Source of the DNA: Arthrobacter oryzae
GTDB taxonomy: Bacteria > Actinomycetota > Actinomycetes > Actinomycetales > Micrococcaceae
Direction: 5' to 3'
DNA length: 64,000 bases
NCBI RefSeq assembly: GCF_003634095.1
Contig: NZ_RBIR01000003.1
Span: 310,001 to 374,000, forward strand
The notes under the pieces were generated by a model. That model saw only the letters and a list, made by a program, of their open reading frames with translations. It was not told the DNA's origin and did no database searches. This document shows, in pieces, positions 7,932 through 15,702 of this stretch (the stretch's first letter is position 1; each line of letters starts with the position of its first letter). Both the position numbers and the translations under genes were made by a program.

Positions 7932-9323
7932 ATGATCATGAAAGACGTAGTAATCGTCGGTGGCGGCCTCGCCGGACTCTCGGCAGCATGGCGCCTGCGG
8001 CACTGGGACACTGTGGTGCTGGAATCCGGAAACCGCGTGGGCGGACGGATCCGCTCGGAACGCCGGGGCGCCTACTGGCTGAACTGGGGAGGACACGTCT
8101 TCGCCGGTGCCGGATCGTCCACAGATGCCCTGCTCAATGAGGTCGGCGTGACGGCCGTTCAGATCCCCGGTTCCCTCCAGGCCTTGTCCATGAACGGCAA
8201 ATTCATCCGCAAGGGACACATCGCCACGTACCCGTTCCGGATCCCGATGTCCTTTTCATCCAGGGTGGACACCCTGCGGGCCGGACTCAAGGTGGTCAGC
8301 GGCGTCGCCAAATACACGGGCGTCGTGAGGAAGCGTGCGGGGGAATCCGGCGCTACGCGGCAGCAGCGCATCTATGACTTCGAGAACGACAGCTCGTTCC
8401 TGGACTTCATTGGAAACCTGTCGGAGGACGCTGCGGCACTATTCAAGACCACCGTCACCCGCTCAGCCGGCGACATGGACCAGATCTCTGCGGGCGCCGG
8501 CATCGGGTATTTCAGCCTGGTGCTGGGCATCGGCCAGGGACTCAGTCAGGGCATTGTCGGCGGCCCGTCCACCCTCACCGAATCGATTGCGGTCTCGCTG
8601 GGCGACCGCATCCAGCTCGGAGCCACGGTGCAGGAGGTCGTGCACAAGAAGGACTCCGTCCTCGTCCGGTACAGCCAGGGCGGCGTCGACCATGAAGTGG
8701 AAGCCCGAACCGTCGTCCTCGCAACCACCGCTAATGTGTCCCACAAAATTGGCGTCGACCTTCCGGCGGACCTACGCGGCGCACTCAGCCAGATCAAGTA
8801 CGGCCCGCATGTCAGCACCGCCTTCCTGACCAACGAGACCTCGGCGCGGCCTTGGGACGACATCTATGCCATCGCGGCCCCAAAGCGTTCGTTCGCGATC
8901 GCCCTGAACCAGGCGAGCATCGTCCGTGGTTCGGAGTCTGCGCGGAAGCCCGGGGGCAGCTTCATGACGTTCTCACCGGCCGGCCTGGGCCGTGCGCTGC
9001 TGGACAAGAGCGACGAGGAAGTCATCCAGACCCACCTCACCGACCTCGATCAGGTCCTCGGCCACGGGTTCGCGGACAGCGTCGTCGAGGCCAAGACGGA
9101 CCGGTGGAAGAATGCCTCCCCCTACTGCTTCCCCGGCCGGGCCAAGCTCCAGTCCACGCTCATGCGCGGCACCGACCGCGTCTTCCTCGCCGGAGACTAT
9201 CTCGGCACCCTCTACACCGAAAGCTCCATCACCACCGGGTTCTCGGCAGCACAGGAGGCCGCCAGCCTGCTGGCCACGCACCGCCAGGCCCCGCCCCATT
9301 CCGGCCTCTCGATCGTCGCCTGA
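7932..9323 (+). CDS. FAD-dependent amine-oxidase-like oxidoreductase
   Basis: 463 residues. The N-terminal Rossmann site DVVIVGGGLAGLSAAWRL and the following VLESGNRVGGRIRSE are the classic FAD dinucleotide motif and GG-motif of the flavin monoamine oxidase/protoporphyrinogen oxidase superfamily. The C-terminal FAD contact VFLAGDYLGTLYTESSITTGFSAA is also present. Expected chemistry is oxidation of a C-N (or C-C) bond in a small substrate using FAD. The ATG at 7938 (MKDVVIV) has better spacing from AAGAAAG and may be the true start. Neighbours are a permease, DapA-like lyase and aminoaldehyde-type dehydrogenase, suggesting amine catabolism rather than haem synthesis. Substrate unknown. Confidence 0.85.
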   Translation: MIMKDVVIVGGGLAGLSAAWRLRHWDTVVLESGNRVGGRIRSERRGAYWLNWGGHVFAGAGSSTDALLNEVGVTAVQIPGSLQALSMNGKFIRKGHIATYPFRIPMSFSSRVDTLRAGLKVVSGVAKYTGVVRKRAGESGATRQQRIYDFENDSSFLDFIGNLSEDAAALFKTTVTRSAGDMDQISAGAGIGYFSLVLGIGQGLSQGIVGGPSTLTESIAVSLGDRIQLGATVQEVVHKKDSVLVRYSQGGVDHEVEARTVVLATTANVSHKIGVDLPADLRGALSQIKYGPHVSTAFLTNETSARPWDDIYAIAAPKRSFAIALNQASIVRGSESARKPGGSFMTFSPAGLGRALLDKSDEEVIQTHLTDLDQVLGHGFADSVVEAKTDRWKNASPYCFPGRAKLQSTLMRGTDRVFLAGDYLGTLYTESSITTGFSAAQEAASLLATHRQAPPHSGLSIVA

Positions 9324-9370
9324 ACCAACCACCCCCTGCCCCAACCAGTACTGAAAAAGAGGAACCCTTC

Positions 9371-10264
9371 ATGTCCAACGACCTCCGCGGTGTCCTGACC
9401 GCACTGTCCACCCCCTTTGACCAGGACGGCGCCATCGACGTCGAGACGCTGCGGCGCATCGTCGACCGCTCCATCGACGCCGGCGTCGACGGCGTCGTGG
9501 CTGCCGGATCAACGGGCGAGGTCGGCGCCCTGTCCTCCGAGGAGCGGCTCCTGCTCATCGACACCGTCATCAGGCAGGCGAACGGGCGCGTCCCGGTCAT
9601 CGCCCAGACCGGCGCCACCTCGACGGCGGAAGCCATCCGGCTGTCGCAGGCGGCTGAGAAGGCAGGCGCGGACGTCCTGATGCTGATCACGCCGTACTAC
9701 GAGCCGTTGTCGCTGGAGGAAACAGTCACGTACATCAAGGACGTCGCCCGGTCGGTCAAGCTTCCGGTCATGCTTTACAACATCCCGGCCGTCACCGGCG
9801 TCAACCTGGATCCGGCAACGGTCCGTGCGTTGGCCGAAGAGGTGGACAACATCCGGTACATCAAGGACTCGAGCGCCAACTGGGAACAGGCGCTCCAGCT
9901 GATCCATCACCACGCGGACGTCATCGGCACCTTCATCGGGTGGGACGTTTACCTGTACAGCGCGCTCGTCGAGGGCGCGGCGGGCGTGATGGCCGGCACT
10001 GCCAACGTCGTACCGAACGAAATCGTTGCCGTCAGCCGGCTGATCGCCGACGGCGACCTCGCCGGTGCCCGTCAACTGTGGACGAAGCTGTACCCGGTCA
10101 TCGATGCCCTCCTCTCCGTGCCGTTCATCCCGGCCGTCAAGGCAGGCCTTTCCCTCCAGGGGCTTCCGGCCGGGTCACCCCGGCGCCCCACGGCGGACCT
10201 CAATGCCCAGGACCTCGCCCGGGTTCAGCACGCGCTGGCTTCCCTCTACCAGAACGTGGGGTAG
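9371..10264 (+). CDS. DapA-family (DHDPS/NAL superfamily) lyase or dehydratase
   Basis: 297 residues, a TIM-barrel class I aldolase. The Schiff-base lysine is K165 (RYIKDSSAN), the relay tyrosine Y136 (YNIPAVTG) and the carboxylate loop GSTGEVG (46-52). In true dihydrodipicolinate synthase an Arg follows YNxPS; here the equivalent position is V141, as in N-acetylneuraminate or keto-deoxy-acid members, so lysine synthesis is unlikely. GAGGAA precedes the ATG by seven bases. It probably cleaves or dehydrates a 2-keto acid, handing an aldehyde or semialdehyde to the next gene. A hydroxyproline-type route (oxidase, DapA-like deaminase, semialdehyde dehydrogenase) is one analogous logic. Confidence 0.88.
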   Translation: MSNDLRGVLTALSTPFDQDGAIDVETLRRIVDRSIDAGVDGVVAAGSTGEVGALSSEERLLLIDTVIRQANGRVPVIAQTGATSTAEAIRLSQAAEKAGADVLMLITPYYEPLSLEETVTYIKDVARSVKLPVMLYNIPAVTGVNLDPATVRALAEEVDNIRYIKDSSANWEQALQLIHHHADVIGTFIGWDVYLYSALVEGAAGVMAGTANVVPNEIVAVSRLIADGDLAGARQLWTKLYPVIDALLSVPFIPAVKAGLSLQGLPAGSPRRPTADLNAQDLARVQHALASLYQNVG

Positions 10265-10355
10265 GCGGTGGGCCACATCGGTGCGGCACCAGTCAAACGC
10301 GCAACGTTCAAAAACGCACAGTCCCGAGCAACACCCGCCCAGGGAGGCAGAACAG

Positions 10356-11864
10356 ATGTCCATCTCGGTTAACAACCCGACACAGATCCTCAGGTCCCAG
10401 GCACCCGGAAAACTCATCGCCGCCGATGAACTGGCACCTGGCCAGCACTTCGTTGACGGCGCCTTCCGGGCCGGCTCCTCCGGCGCCATCACCGACGTCG
10501 TGGACCCCTGTAACGGGGAGCGGATCACCTCAGTCGCCGACGGCACGGTCGAGGAAGTCGACACCGCGGTGGCGGCCGCCGCTGCTGCCAGGAATCACTG
10601 GGGGCAGCTCGTCCCCAAGGAACGCTCGGAAATCCTGCACCGGATCGCAGACCGCCTCAGCGAACACTCCGACCTGCTTGCCCGGATTGAATCAGCGAAC
10701 ACCGGAAAGCCGCTCATGGTCTCCAGAGACGATGTCGCAGGCACCATCGATACCTTCCGGTTCATGGCGGGCGCACTCCGCGCCACCACCTCGATGGCCG
10801 CCGGAACCTACGCTCCGGATCACCTGTCGCTGATCCTGCGGGAACCGTTAGGCGTCGTTGGTGTCGTCACCCCGTGGAATTACCCGTTGCTGATGGGGGC
10901 ATGGAAGATCGCGCCCATCCTCGCCGCAGGAAACACCCTGGTGCTGAAGCCGTCCGAGCAAACGCCGTTGACCACGCTGAAATTCGCTGAGCTTGTGGCC
11001 GACATCCTTCCGCCCGGCGTGTTCAATGTCGTCACCGGCCGCGGATCAGTCGTCGGCGCCCGGCTCTCCGAACACCCGGACGTGGACATGATTGCACTCA
11101 CCGGATCGGTGAACAGCGGCCGGGCCGTTGCCCGCGGAGCCGCCCAATCGCTCAAGCGGGTCCACCTCGAGCTTGGCGGAAAGGCTCCCGTCCTGATCTT
11201 CCCCGACGCCGACCTGCCGGCTGCCGCCGCGGCGCTGAGGACCGCCGGCTTCTGGAATTCGGGCCAGGAATGCGGGGCCGCGTGCAGGATCCTGGTGCAC
11301 GAATCCGTGGCCGAACAATTTACCGAGCTGCTGGTCCACGAAGTTAGCACTTTGATCGTCGGAGAGCCGGGCGCCGGAACGGAGATCGAAATCGGGCCCT
11401 TGACGTCAAAGGGGCACTTCGACCGCGTCGTCGGCTACCTCGAGCGTGCACAGCGCGACGGCGTCCGGGCCGCCGTCGGCGGAGGAGCGCTGGAGGGTCC
11501 GGGCTACTTTGTCGCTCCGACCGTACTGGTCAGCGTGCCCGACGGCGCCGAATGCTCCCGGGAGGAAATCTTCGGGCCCGTCGTCACCATTGAGACGTTC
11601 ACCGACGAAGAAGAAGCGATCGCCCGGGCCAACGACGTGCCGTTCGGCCTCGCCGCCTCCGTCTGGACCGAAGACGCCCGGCGCAGCCACGATGTCGCCT
11701 CGAAAATCGATGCCGGAACGGTCTGGGTGAATTCGCATCTCGTCCTCGCCAACGAAGTGCCCTGGGGCGGCTTCAAGGGATCCGGTTACGGACGGGACCT
11801 GTCCGTCTACGCCCTTGACGACTACTCCCGCACCAAGCACGTCATGCACAATCGCGGGCGCTGA
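10356..11864 (+). CDS. NAD(P)-dependent aldehyde dehydrogenase, aminoaldehyde type
   Basis: 502 residues of the ALDH superfamily: oxyanion N175 (TPWNYP), general base E272 (LELGGKAP), nucleophile C306 (NSGQECGAAC) and EEIFGPV near residue 403. The C-terminal pattern VPWGGFKGSGYGRDLS...YSRTKHVM and the GQEC context resemble gamma-aminobutyraldehyde and betaine-aldehyde dehydrogenases. GGGAGG lies eight bases before the ATG. Last gene of the cluster; it should oxidise the aldehyde made by the flavoenzyme or the DapA-like lyase to an acid. Specificity is inferred. Confidence 0.92.
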   Translation: MSISVNNPTQILRSQAPGKLIAADELAPGQHFVDGAFRAGSSGAITDVVDPCNGERITSVADGTVEEVDTAVAAAAAARNHWGQLVPKERSEILHRIADRLSEHSDLLARIESANTGKPLMVSRDDVAGTIDTFRFMAGALRATTSMAAGTYAPDHLSLILREPLGVVGVVTPWNYPLLMGAWKIAPILAAGNTLVLKPSEQTPLTTLKFAELVADILPPGVFNVVTGRGSVVGARLSEHPDVDMIALTGSVNSGRAVARGAAQSLKRVHLELGGKAPVLIFPDADLPAAAAALRTAGFWNSGQECGAACRILVHESVAEQFTELLVHEVSTLIVGEPGAGTEIEIGPLTSKGHFDRVVGYLERAQRDGVRAAVGGGALEGPGYFVAPTVLVSVPDGAECSREEIFGPVVTIETFTDEEEAIARANDVPFGLAASVWTEDARRSHDVASKIDAGTVWVNSHLVLANEVPWGGFKGSGYGRDLSVYALDDYSRTKHVMHNRGR

Positions 11865-11895
11865 CGACGCCGGGACCTCCCGCCGTCGTCCAAGT

Positions 11896-11951
11896 CGCCG
11901 GGAACGTGCGGGGTCGCCGGAAGCCTACGGCGAGCCCGCAAGTTCCCGGTG
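11896..11951. terminator. Compound hairpin between convergent genes
   Basis: Outer arms 11896-11912 and 11935-11951 match at 15 of 17 positions; an inner hairpin TCGCCG/CGGCGA (11914-11919 with 11928-11933) sits within. It lies between the aldehyde dehydrogenase and the convergent GntR gene. It could end transcripts from both sides, although there is no strong T run. Confidence 0.6.
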
Positions 11952-11971
11952 ACCTCGGCGCAAGGATCCGT

Positions 11972-12643
11972 CTAGAGGACCTTGCGGATGGTCTCCTCGA
12001 AGCTGGTGACGTGGTGCAGGGCGAGCTCGCCGGCCCTGTCCGCGTCGCCCTCGGCCACCGCCTTGAGTAGCTCCACGTGCTCGGTGATGTGGCCGCTGAC
12101 GGAGGGGACCTTGTCCAGGACCAGGCACCAGATGCGCGTGGCCAGGTTGTCGTAGCGGATCAGCGTGTCTTCCAGGTGCGGATTGGCGGCGGCCCGGTAG
12201 ATCAGGCGGTGCACCGTCAGGTCGTAACGCATCAGCTCGCGGGACTCTGCGGGGCTCGGGGCCAGTTCCGCAATGGTCTTGGCGACGTCCAGCAGTTCGC
12301 GGCGCATGGCGGCGTTGGCCCGAGTTGCCGCCCGGCGCGCCGCCAGCGGTTCCAGCAGTTCCCGGATTTCCGAGACGTCGGCCAGTTCCGTGAAATCCAC
12401 GGTGGTGGCAAAGGTTCCCCTGCGCGGATAGGAAACCACCAGGTGGTCCACTTCCAGCCGCTTGATCGCCTCGCGCACGGGGGTGCGGCCGAAGCCGAGC
12501 TCGGCGGCCAGCTGCCCGTCGTTGATGGGTTCGCCCGGCCGGATTTCGAGCATGATCAGCTTGTCGCGCAGCTGCCGGTATGCGGCCTCCGCCTGGGAGA
12601 GGGCTTCGTCCTCTGCGGGCGGCAGGACGGTGAGTGCATTCAC
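11972..12643 (-). CDS. GntR-family regulator, FCD subgroup, probable sarcosine-operon regulator
   Basis: 223 residues: winged helix-turn-helix (about 18-85; GQLAAELGFGRTPVREAIKRLEVDHLV) and an FCD domain (about 90-215; YDLTVHRLIYRAAANPHLED). The start is GTG with GGAG eight bases upstream. It is divergent from glyA-soxBDAG-sdaA-purU, and the shared intergenic region has the palindrome CTGATATATCAG, a plausible site for this protein. It probably senses a sarcosine-pathway intermediate (inference). Confidence 0.92.
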   Translation of the reverse strand: MNALTVLPPAEDEALSQAEAAYRQLRDKLIMLEIRPGEPINDGQLAAELGFGRTPVREAIKRLEVDHLVVSYPRRGTFATTVDFTELADVSEIRELLEPLAARRAATRANAAMRRELLDVAKTIAELAPSPAESRELMRYDLTVHRLIYRAAANPHLEDTLIRYDNLATRIWCLVLDKVPSVSGHITEHVELLKAVAEGDADRAGELALHHVTSFEETIRKVL

Positions 12644-12740
12644 GGCTCGGCTCCGTTTCTGGATTACAACCGGAAGCCCTGTTCCACTTGGCTCCGGCTA
12701 TTGACTCTGGTGTGATCTCAATCATACCATTGTTCACACA

Positions 12741-12752
12741 CTGATATATCAG
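12741..12752. promoter_or_regulatory. 12-bp palindrome, candidate GntR operator
   Basis: CTGATATATCAG is a perfect palindrome placed 33 bases before the glyA start and 98 bases before the GntR start. Such AT-centred dyads are typical of GntR-family sites. A TTCACA (12733-12738) and an AT-rich stretch at 12754-12770 may form the glyA promoter, which the site would overlap. Confidence 0.55.
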
Positions 12753-12785
12753 TCATAGCAATAGTGGTATTTCAAAGGAGTAACC

Positions 12786-14126
12786 GTGGTTGAGCAGTTG
12801 AACGAGCGACTTTCCGTAGTCGATCCCGAGGTGGAACAGGCCGTGGCGCGGGAACTGAAACGCCAGCAGTCCACGCTTGAAATGATTGCGTCGGAGAACT
12901 TCGCCCCCGCCGGCGTCATGGAGGCACAGGGCTCTGTGCTGACCAACAAATACGCCGAGGGCTACCCGGGCAAGCGCTACTACGGCGGCTGCGAGCACGT
13001 TGATGTGATCGAACAGCTCGCCATCGACCGGGTCACGGCCCTGTTCGGCGCCGAGTACGCGAACGTCCAGCCGCACTCCGGCGCGCAGGCCAACGCCGCC
13101 GCCATGTTTGCCCTGCTGGAACCGGGCGACACCATCATGGGCCTCGCCCTGGCGCACGGCGGCCACCTCACCCACGGGATGAAGATCAACTTCTCCGGCA
13201 AGCTCTACAACGTGGTCCCGTACCACGTGAGCGAGCACAACCACCTGGTGGACATGGCCGAGGTCGAGGCCCTGGCCCTGGAGCACCGGCCCAAGATGAT
13301 CGTGGCCGGATGGTCCGCCTACTCACGGCAGCTGGACTTCGCCGAGTTCCGCCGCATCGCCGACCTCGTGGGCGCCTACCTGATGGTGGACATGGCCCAC
13401 TTCGCCGGACTGGTCGCCGCGGGGCTTCATCCGAACCCTGTCCCCTACGCCGACGTCGTCACCACCACCACGCACAAGACCCTCGGCGGCCCGCGCGGCG
13501 GCGTGATCCTGGGCAAGGCGGAGTATGCGCGCAAAATCAACAGCGCCGTGTTCCCCGGCCAGCAGGGCGGTCCCCTGGAGCATGTGATCGCGGCCAAGGC
13601 CGTGGCGTTCAAGATCGCCGCGTCCCCCGAGTTCAAGGAACGCCAGGAACGCACGCTCGAAGGCGCCAGGATCCTCGCGTCAAGGCTCCTGAAGGACGAC
13701 GTCGCGGCGGCCGGGATCTCTGTGGTCAACGGCGGCACCGACGTGCACCTGGTCCTGGTGGACCTGCGGGACTCGGAACTGGACGGGCAGCAGGCCGAAG
13801 ACCGGCTCCACCGGATCGGCATCACCGTCAACCGCAACGCCGTCCCCTTCGATCCCCGCCCGCCCATGGTCTCCTCGGGACTGCGGATCGGCACTCCCGC
13901 CCTGGCAACCCGCGGCTTCGGTGCCGCGGAGTTCACCGAAGTGGCGGACATCATCGCCTCCGCCCTCACCTCACAGGCCCCCGGGGACGACCTGAGCGAC
14001 CAGACCGCCGCTGAACTGCGCGGACGCGTCAGCGCCCTCGCGGACCAATTCCCCCTTTACCCGCATCTCGGCACCAGCGCAGCGGCACCCGGGCTTGAGG
14101 CAGAACTGATTGGAGCAGCACAATGA
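12786..14126 (+). CDS. glyA: Serine hydroxymethyltransferase
   Basis: 446 residues, PLP fold type I. It interconverts glycine plus 5,10-methylene-THF and serine. The PLP lysine is K231 in [37 protein letters not shown] and [13 protein letters not shown] are hallmark SHMT segments. The start is GTG with AAAGGAG five bases upstream. Its stop overlaps the soxB start (ATGA), so it is translationally coupled to sarcosine oxidase: sarcosine oxidase delivers glycine and methylene-THF, which GlyA joins into serine. This is probably a catabolic copy; a housekeeping glyA may exist elsewhere. Confidence 0.97.
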   Translation: MVEQLNERLSVVDPEVEQAVARELKRQQSTLEMIASENFAPAGVMEAQGSVLTNKYAEGYPGKRYYGGCEHVDVIEQLAIDRVTALFGAEYANVQPHSGAQANAAAMFALLEPGDTIMGLALAHGGHLTHGMKINFSGKLYNVVPYHVSEHNHLVDMAEVEALALEHRPKMIVAGWSAYSRQLDFAEFRRIADLVGAYLMVDMAHFAGLVAAGLHPNPVPYADVVTTTTHKTLGGPRGGVILGKAEYARKINSAVFPGQQGGPLEHVIAAKAVAFKIAASPEFKERQERTLEGARILASRLLKDDVAAAGISVVNGGTDVHLVLVDLRDSELDGQQAEDRLHRIGITVNRNAVPFDPRPPMVSSGLRIGTPALATRGFGAAEFTEVADIIASALTSQAPGDDLSDQTAAELRGRVSALADQFPLYPHLGTSAAAPGLEAELIGAAQ

Positions 14127-15343
14127 CCACCGAACACCTGCCGGAGCACCCGGATTTCCTGTGGCGCAATCCGGACCCGAAGAAGTCCTACGACGCCGTG
14201 ATTGTCGGCGGCGGCGGACATGGTCTGGCGACGGCGTATTACCTGGCCAAGAACCACGGGATGACCAACATCGCCATCTTGGAAAAGGGCTGGCTGGCCG
14301 GCGGCAACATGGCGCGGAACACCACCATCATCCGCTCCAACTACCTTTGGGACGAGAGCGCGGCGATCTACGAGCACGCCCTGAAGCTGTGGGAAATCCT
14401 GCCGGAAGAACTCGAATACGACTTCCTGTTCAGCCAGCGCGGGGTCATGAACCTCGCCCACACCCTGGGCGACGTCCGCGAAAGTGTCCGCCGCGTCGGA
14501 GCCAACAAACTCAATGGCGTCGACGCCGAGTGGCTGGACCCGCAGCAGGTCAAGGAACTCTGCCCCATCCTGAACATCAATGACAACATCCGCTACCCCG
14601 TCATGGGCGCCACCTACCAGCCGCGCGCCGGCATCGCCAAGCACGACCACGTCGCGTGGGCGTTTGCCCGCAAATGCGATGAGCTGGGCGTGGACATCAT
14701 CCAGAACTGCGAAGTCACCGGCTTCGTCAAGGACGGGAACAAGGTGGTGGGGGTCAAGACCAACCGCGGCACCATCAACACCGAAAAGGTCGGCCTCTGC
14801 GCGGCGGGACACAGCTCCGTGCTGGCGGAAATGGCCGGGTTCCGGTTGCCCATCCAGTCCCACCCGCTCCAGGCCCTGGTGTCCGAACTCCACGAGCCCG
14901 TCCACCCCACCGTGGTCATGTCCAACCACGTCCACGTCTACGTCTCCCAGGCGCACAAGGGCGAACTGGTCATGGGCGCCGGTGTGGACTCCTACAACGG
15001 TTACGGCCAGCGCGGATCCTTCCACGTGATCGAGCACCAGATGGCCGCCGCCGTCGAACTCTTCCCGATCTTCGCCCGGGCCCACGTGCTCCGGACCTGG
15101 GGCGGGATCGTGGACACCACCCTCGACGCCTCCCCGATCGTCGGCACCACCCCGGTGGAAAACATGTTCGTCAACTGCGGTTGGGGAACCGGCGGATTCA
15201 AGGGCACGCCGGCCGCCGGGCTGACCTTCGCGCACACCATCGCCACGGGTGAACCGCACAAACTCAACAAGCCCTTTGCCCTCGAGCGCTTCGAAACCGG
15301 CGCCCTGATCGACGAACACGGCGCCGCCGCCGTGGCCCACTAG
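14123..15343 (+). CDS. soxB: Sarcosine oxidase beta subunit
   Basis: 406 residues. FAD Rossmann motif [19 protein letters not shown] (residues 23-41) and [19 protein letters not shown]. This subunit holds the FAD that oxidises sarcosine. H174 in [11 protein letters not shown] matches the region of the histidine that covalently binds FMN in heterotetrameric sarcosine oxidases (around His172-173 in known enzymes). [14 protein letters not shown] near the C-terminus is the conserved FAD contact. It overlaps glyA by four bases and is followed by soxD after 14 bases. Confidence 0.96.
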   Translation: MTTEHLPEHPDFLWRNPDPKKSYDAVIVGGGGHGLATAYYLAKNHGMTNIAILEKGWLAGGNMARNTTIIRSNYLWDESAAIYEHALKLWEILPEELEYDFLFSQRGVMNLAHTLGDVRESVRRVGANKLNGVDAEWLDPQQVKELCPILNINDNIRYPVMGATYQPRAGIAKHDHVAWAFARKCDELGVDIIQNCEVTGFVKDGNKVVGVKTNRGTINTEKVGLCAAGHSSVLAEMAGFRLPIQSHPLQALVSELHEPVHPTVVMSNHVHVYVSQAHKGELVMGAGVDSYNGYGQRGSFHVIEHQMAAAVELFPIFARAHVLRTWGGIVDTTLDASPIVGTTPVENMFVNCGWGTGGFKGTPAAGLTFAHTIATGEPHKLNKPFALERFETGALIDEHGAAAVAH

Positions 15344-15357
15344 AGAGAGGTACGGAC

Positions 15358-15702
15358 ATGCTCCTGATTCCCTGCCCCAACTGCGGCCCCCGGGACGAAA
15401 CCGAATTCCACTACGGCGGCCAGGCCCACGTTGCCTACCCCGAAAACCCGGCAGAGCTCACGGACCGTGAATGGGCCGAGTACCTGTTCTACCGCGACAA
15501 CACCAAGGGCGCCTTCGCCGAACGCTGGCTGCACAGCACCGGCTGCCGGCAGTGGTTCAACATGCTCCGCGACACCGTCACTTATGACATCCAGGCCGTG
15601 TATCCGATGGGCCAGCCTCGCCCTGACAAGGAAAACACAGCCACGGGAACCACCGCCCCCACCGTCACCACCCCCGTCTCCCCCGAAGGAGCAATCAAAT
15701 GA
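15358..15702 (+). CDS. soxD: Sarcosine oxidase delta subunit
   Basis: 114 residues, the small zinc-binding subunit. [17 protein letters not shown] at the N-terminus and HSTGCRQWF further on supply the Cys/His ligands known from SoxD. The last 25 residues are a Thr/Pro-rich tail. AGAGAGAGG lies just upstream of the ATG; the stop overlaps the soxA start by four bases, so the subunits are made in a coupled way. Confidence 0.95.
   Translation: MLLIPCPNCGPRDETEFHYGGQAHVAYPENPAELTDREWAEYLFYRDNTKGAFAERWLHSTGCRQWFNMLRDTVTYDIQAVYPMGQPRPDKENTATGTTAPTVTTPVSPEGAIK

Noticed and set aside
12644-12785. Possible glycine riboswitch upstream of glyA
   Set aside because: The leader is too short (142 bases including the divergent promoter) and I see no tandem aptamer structure; a protein operator explains the dyads better.
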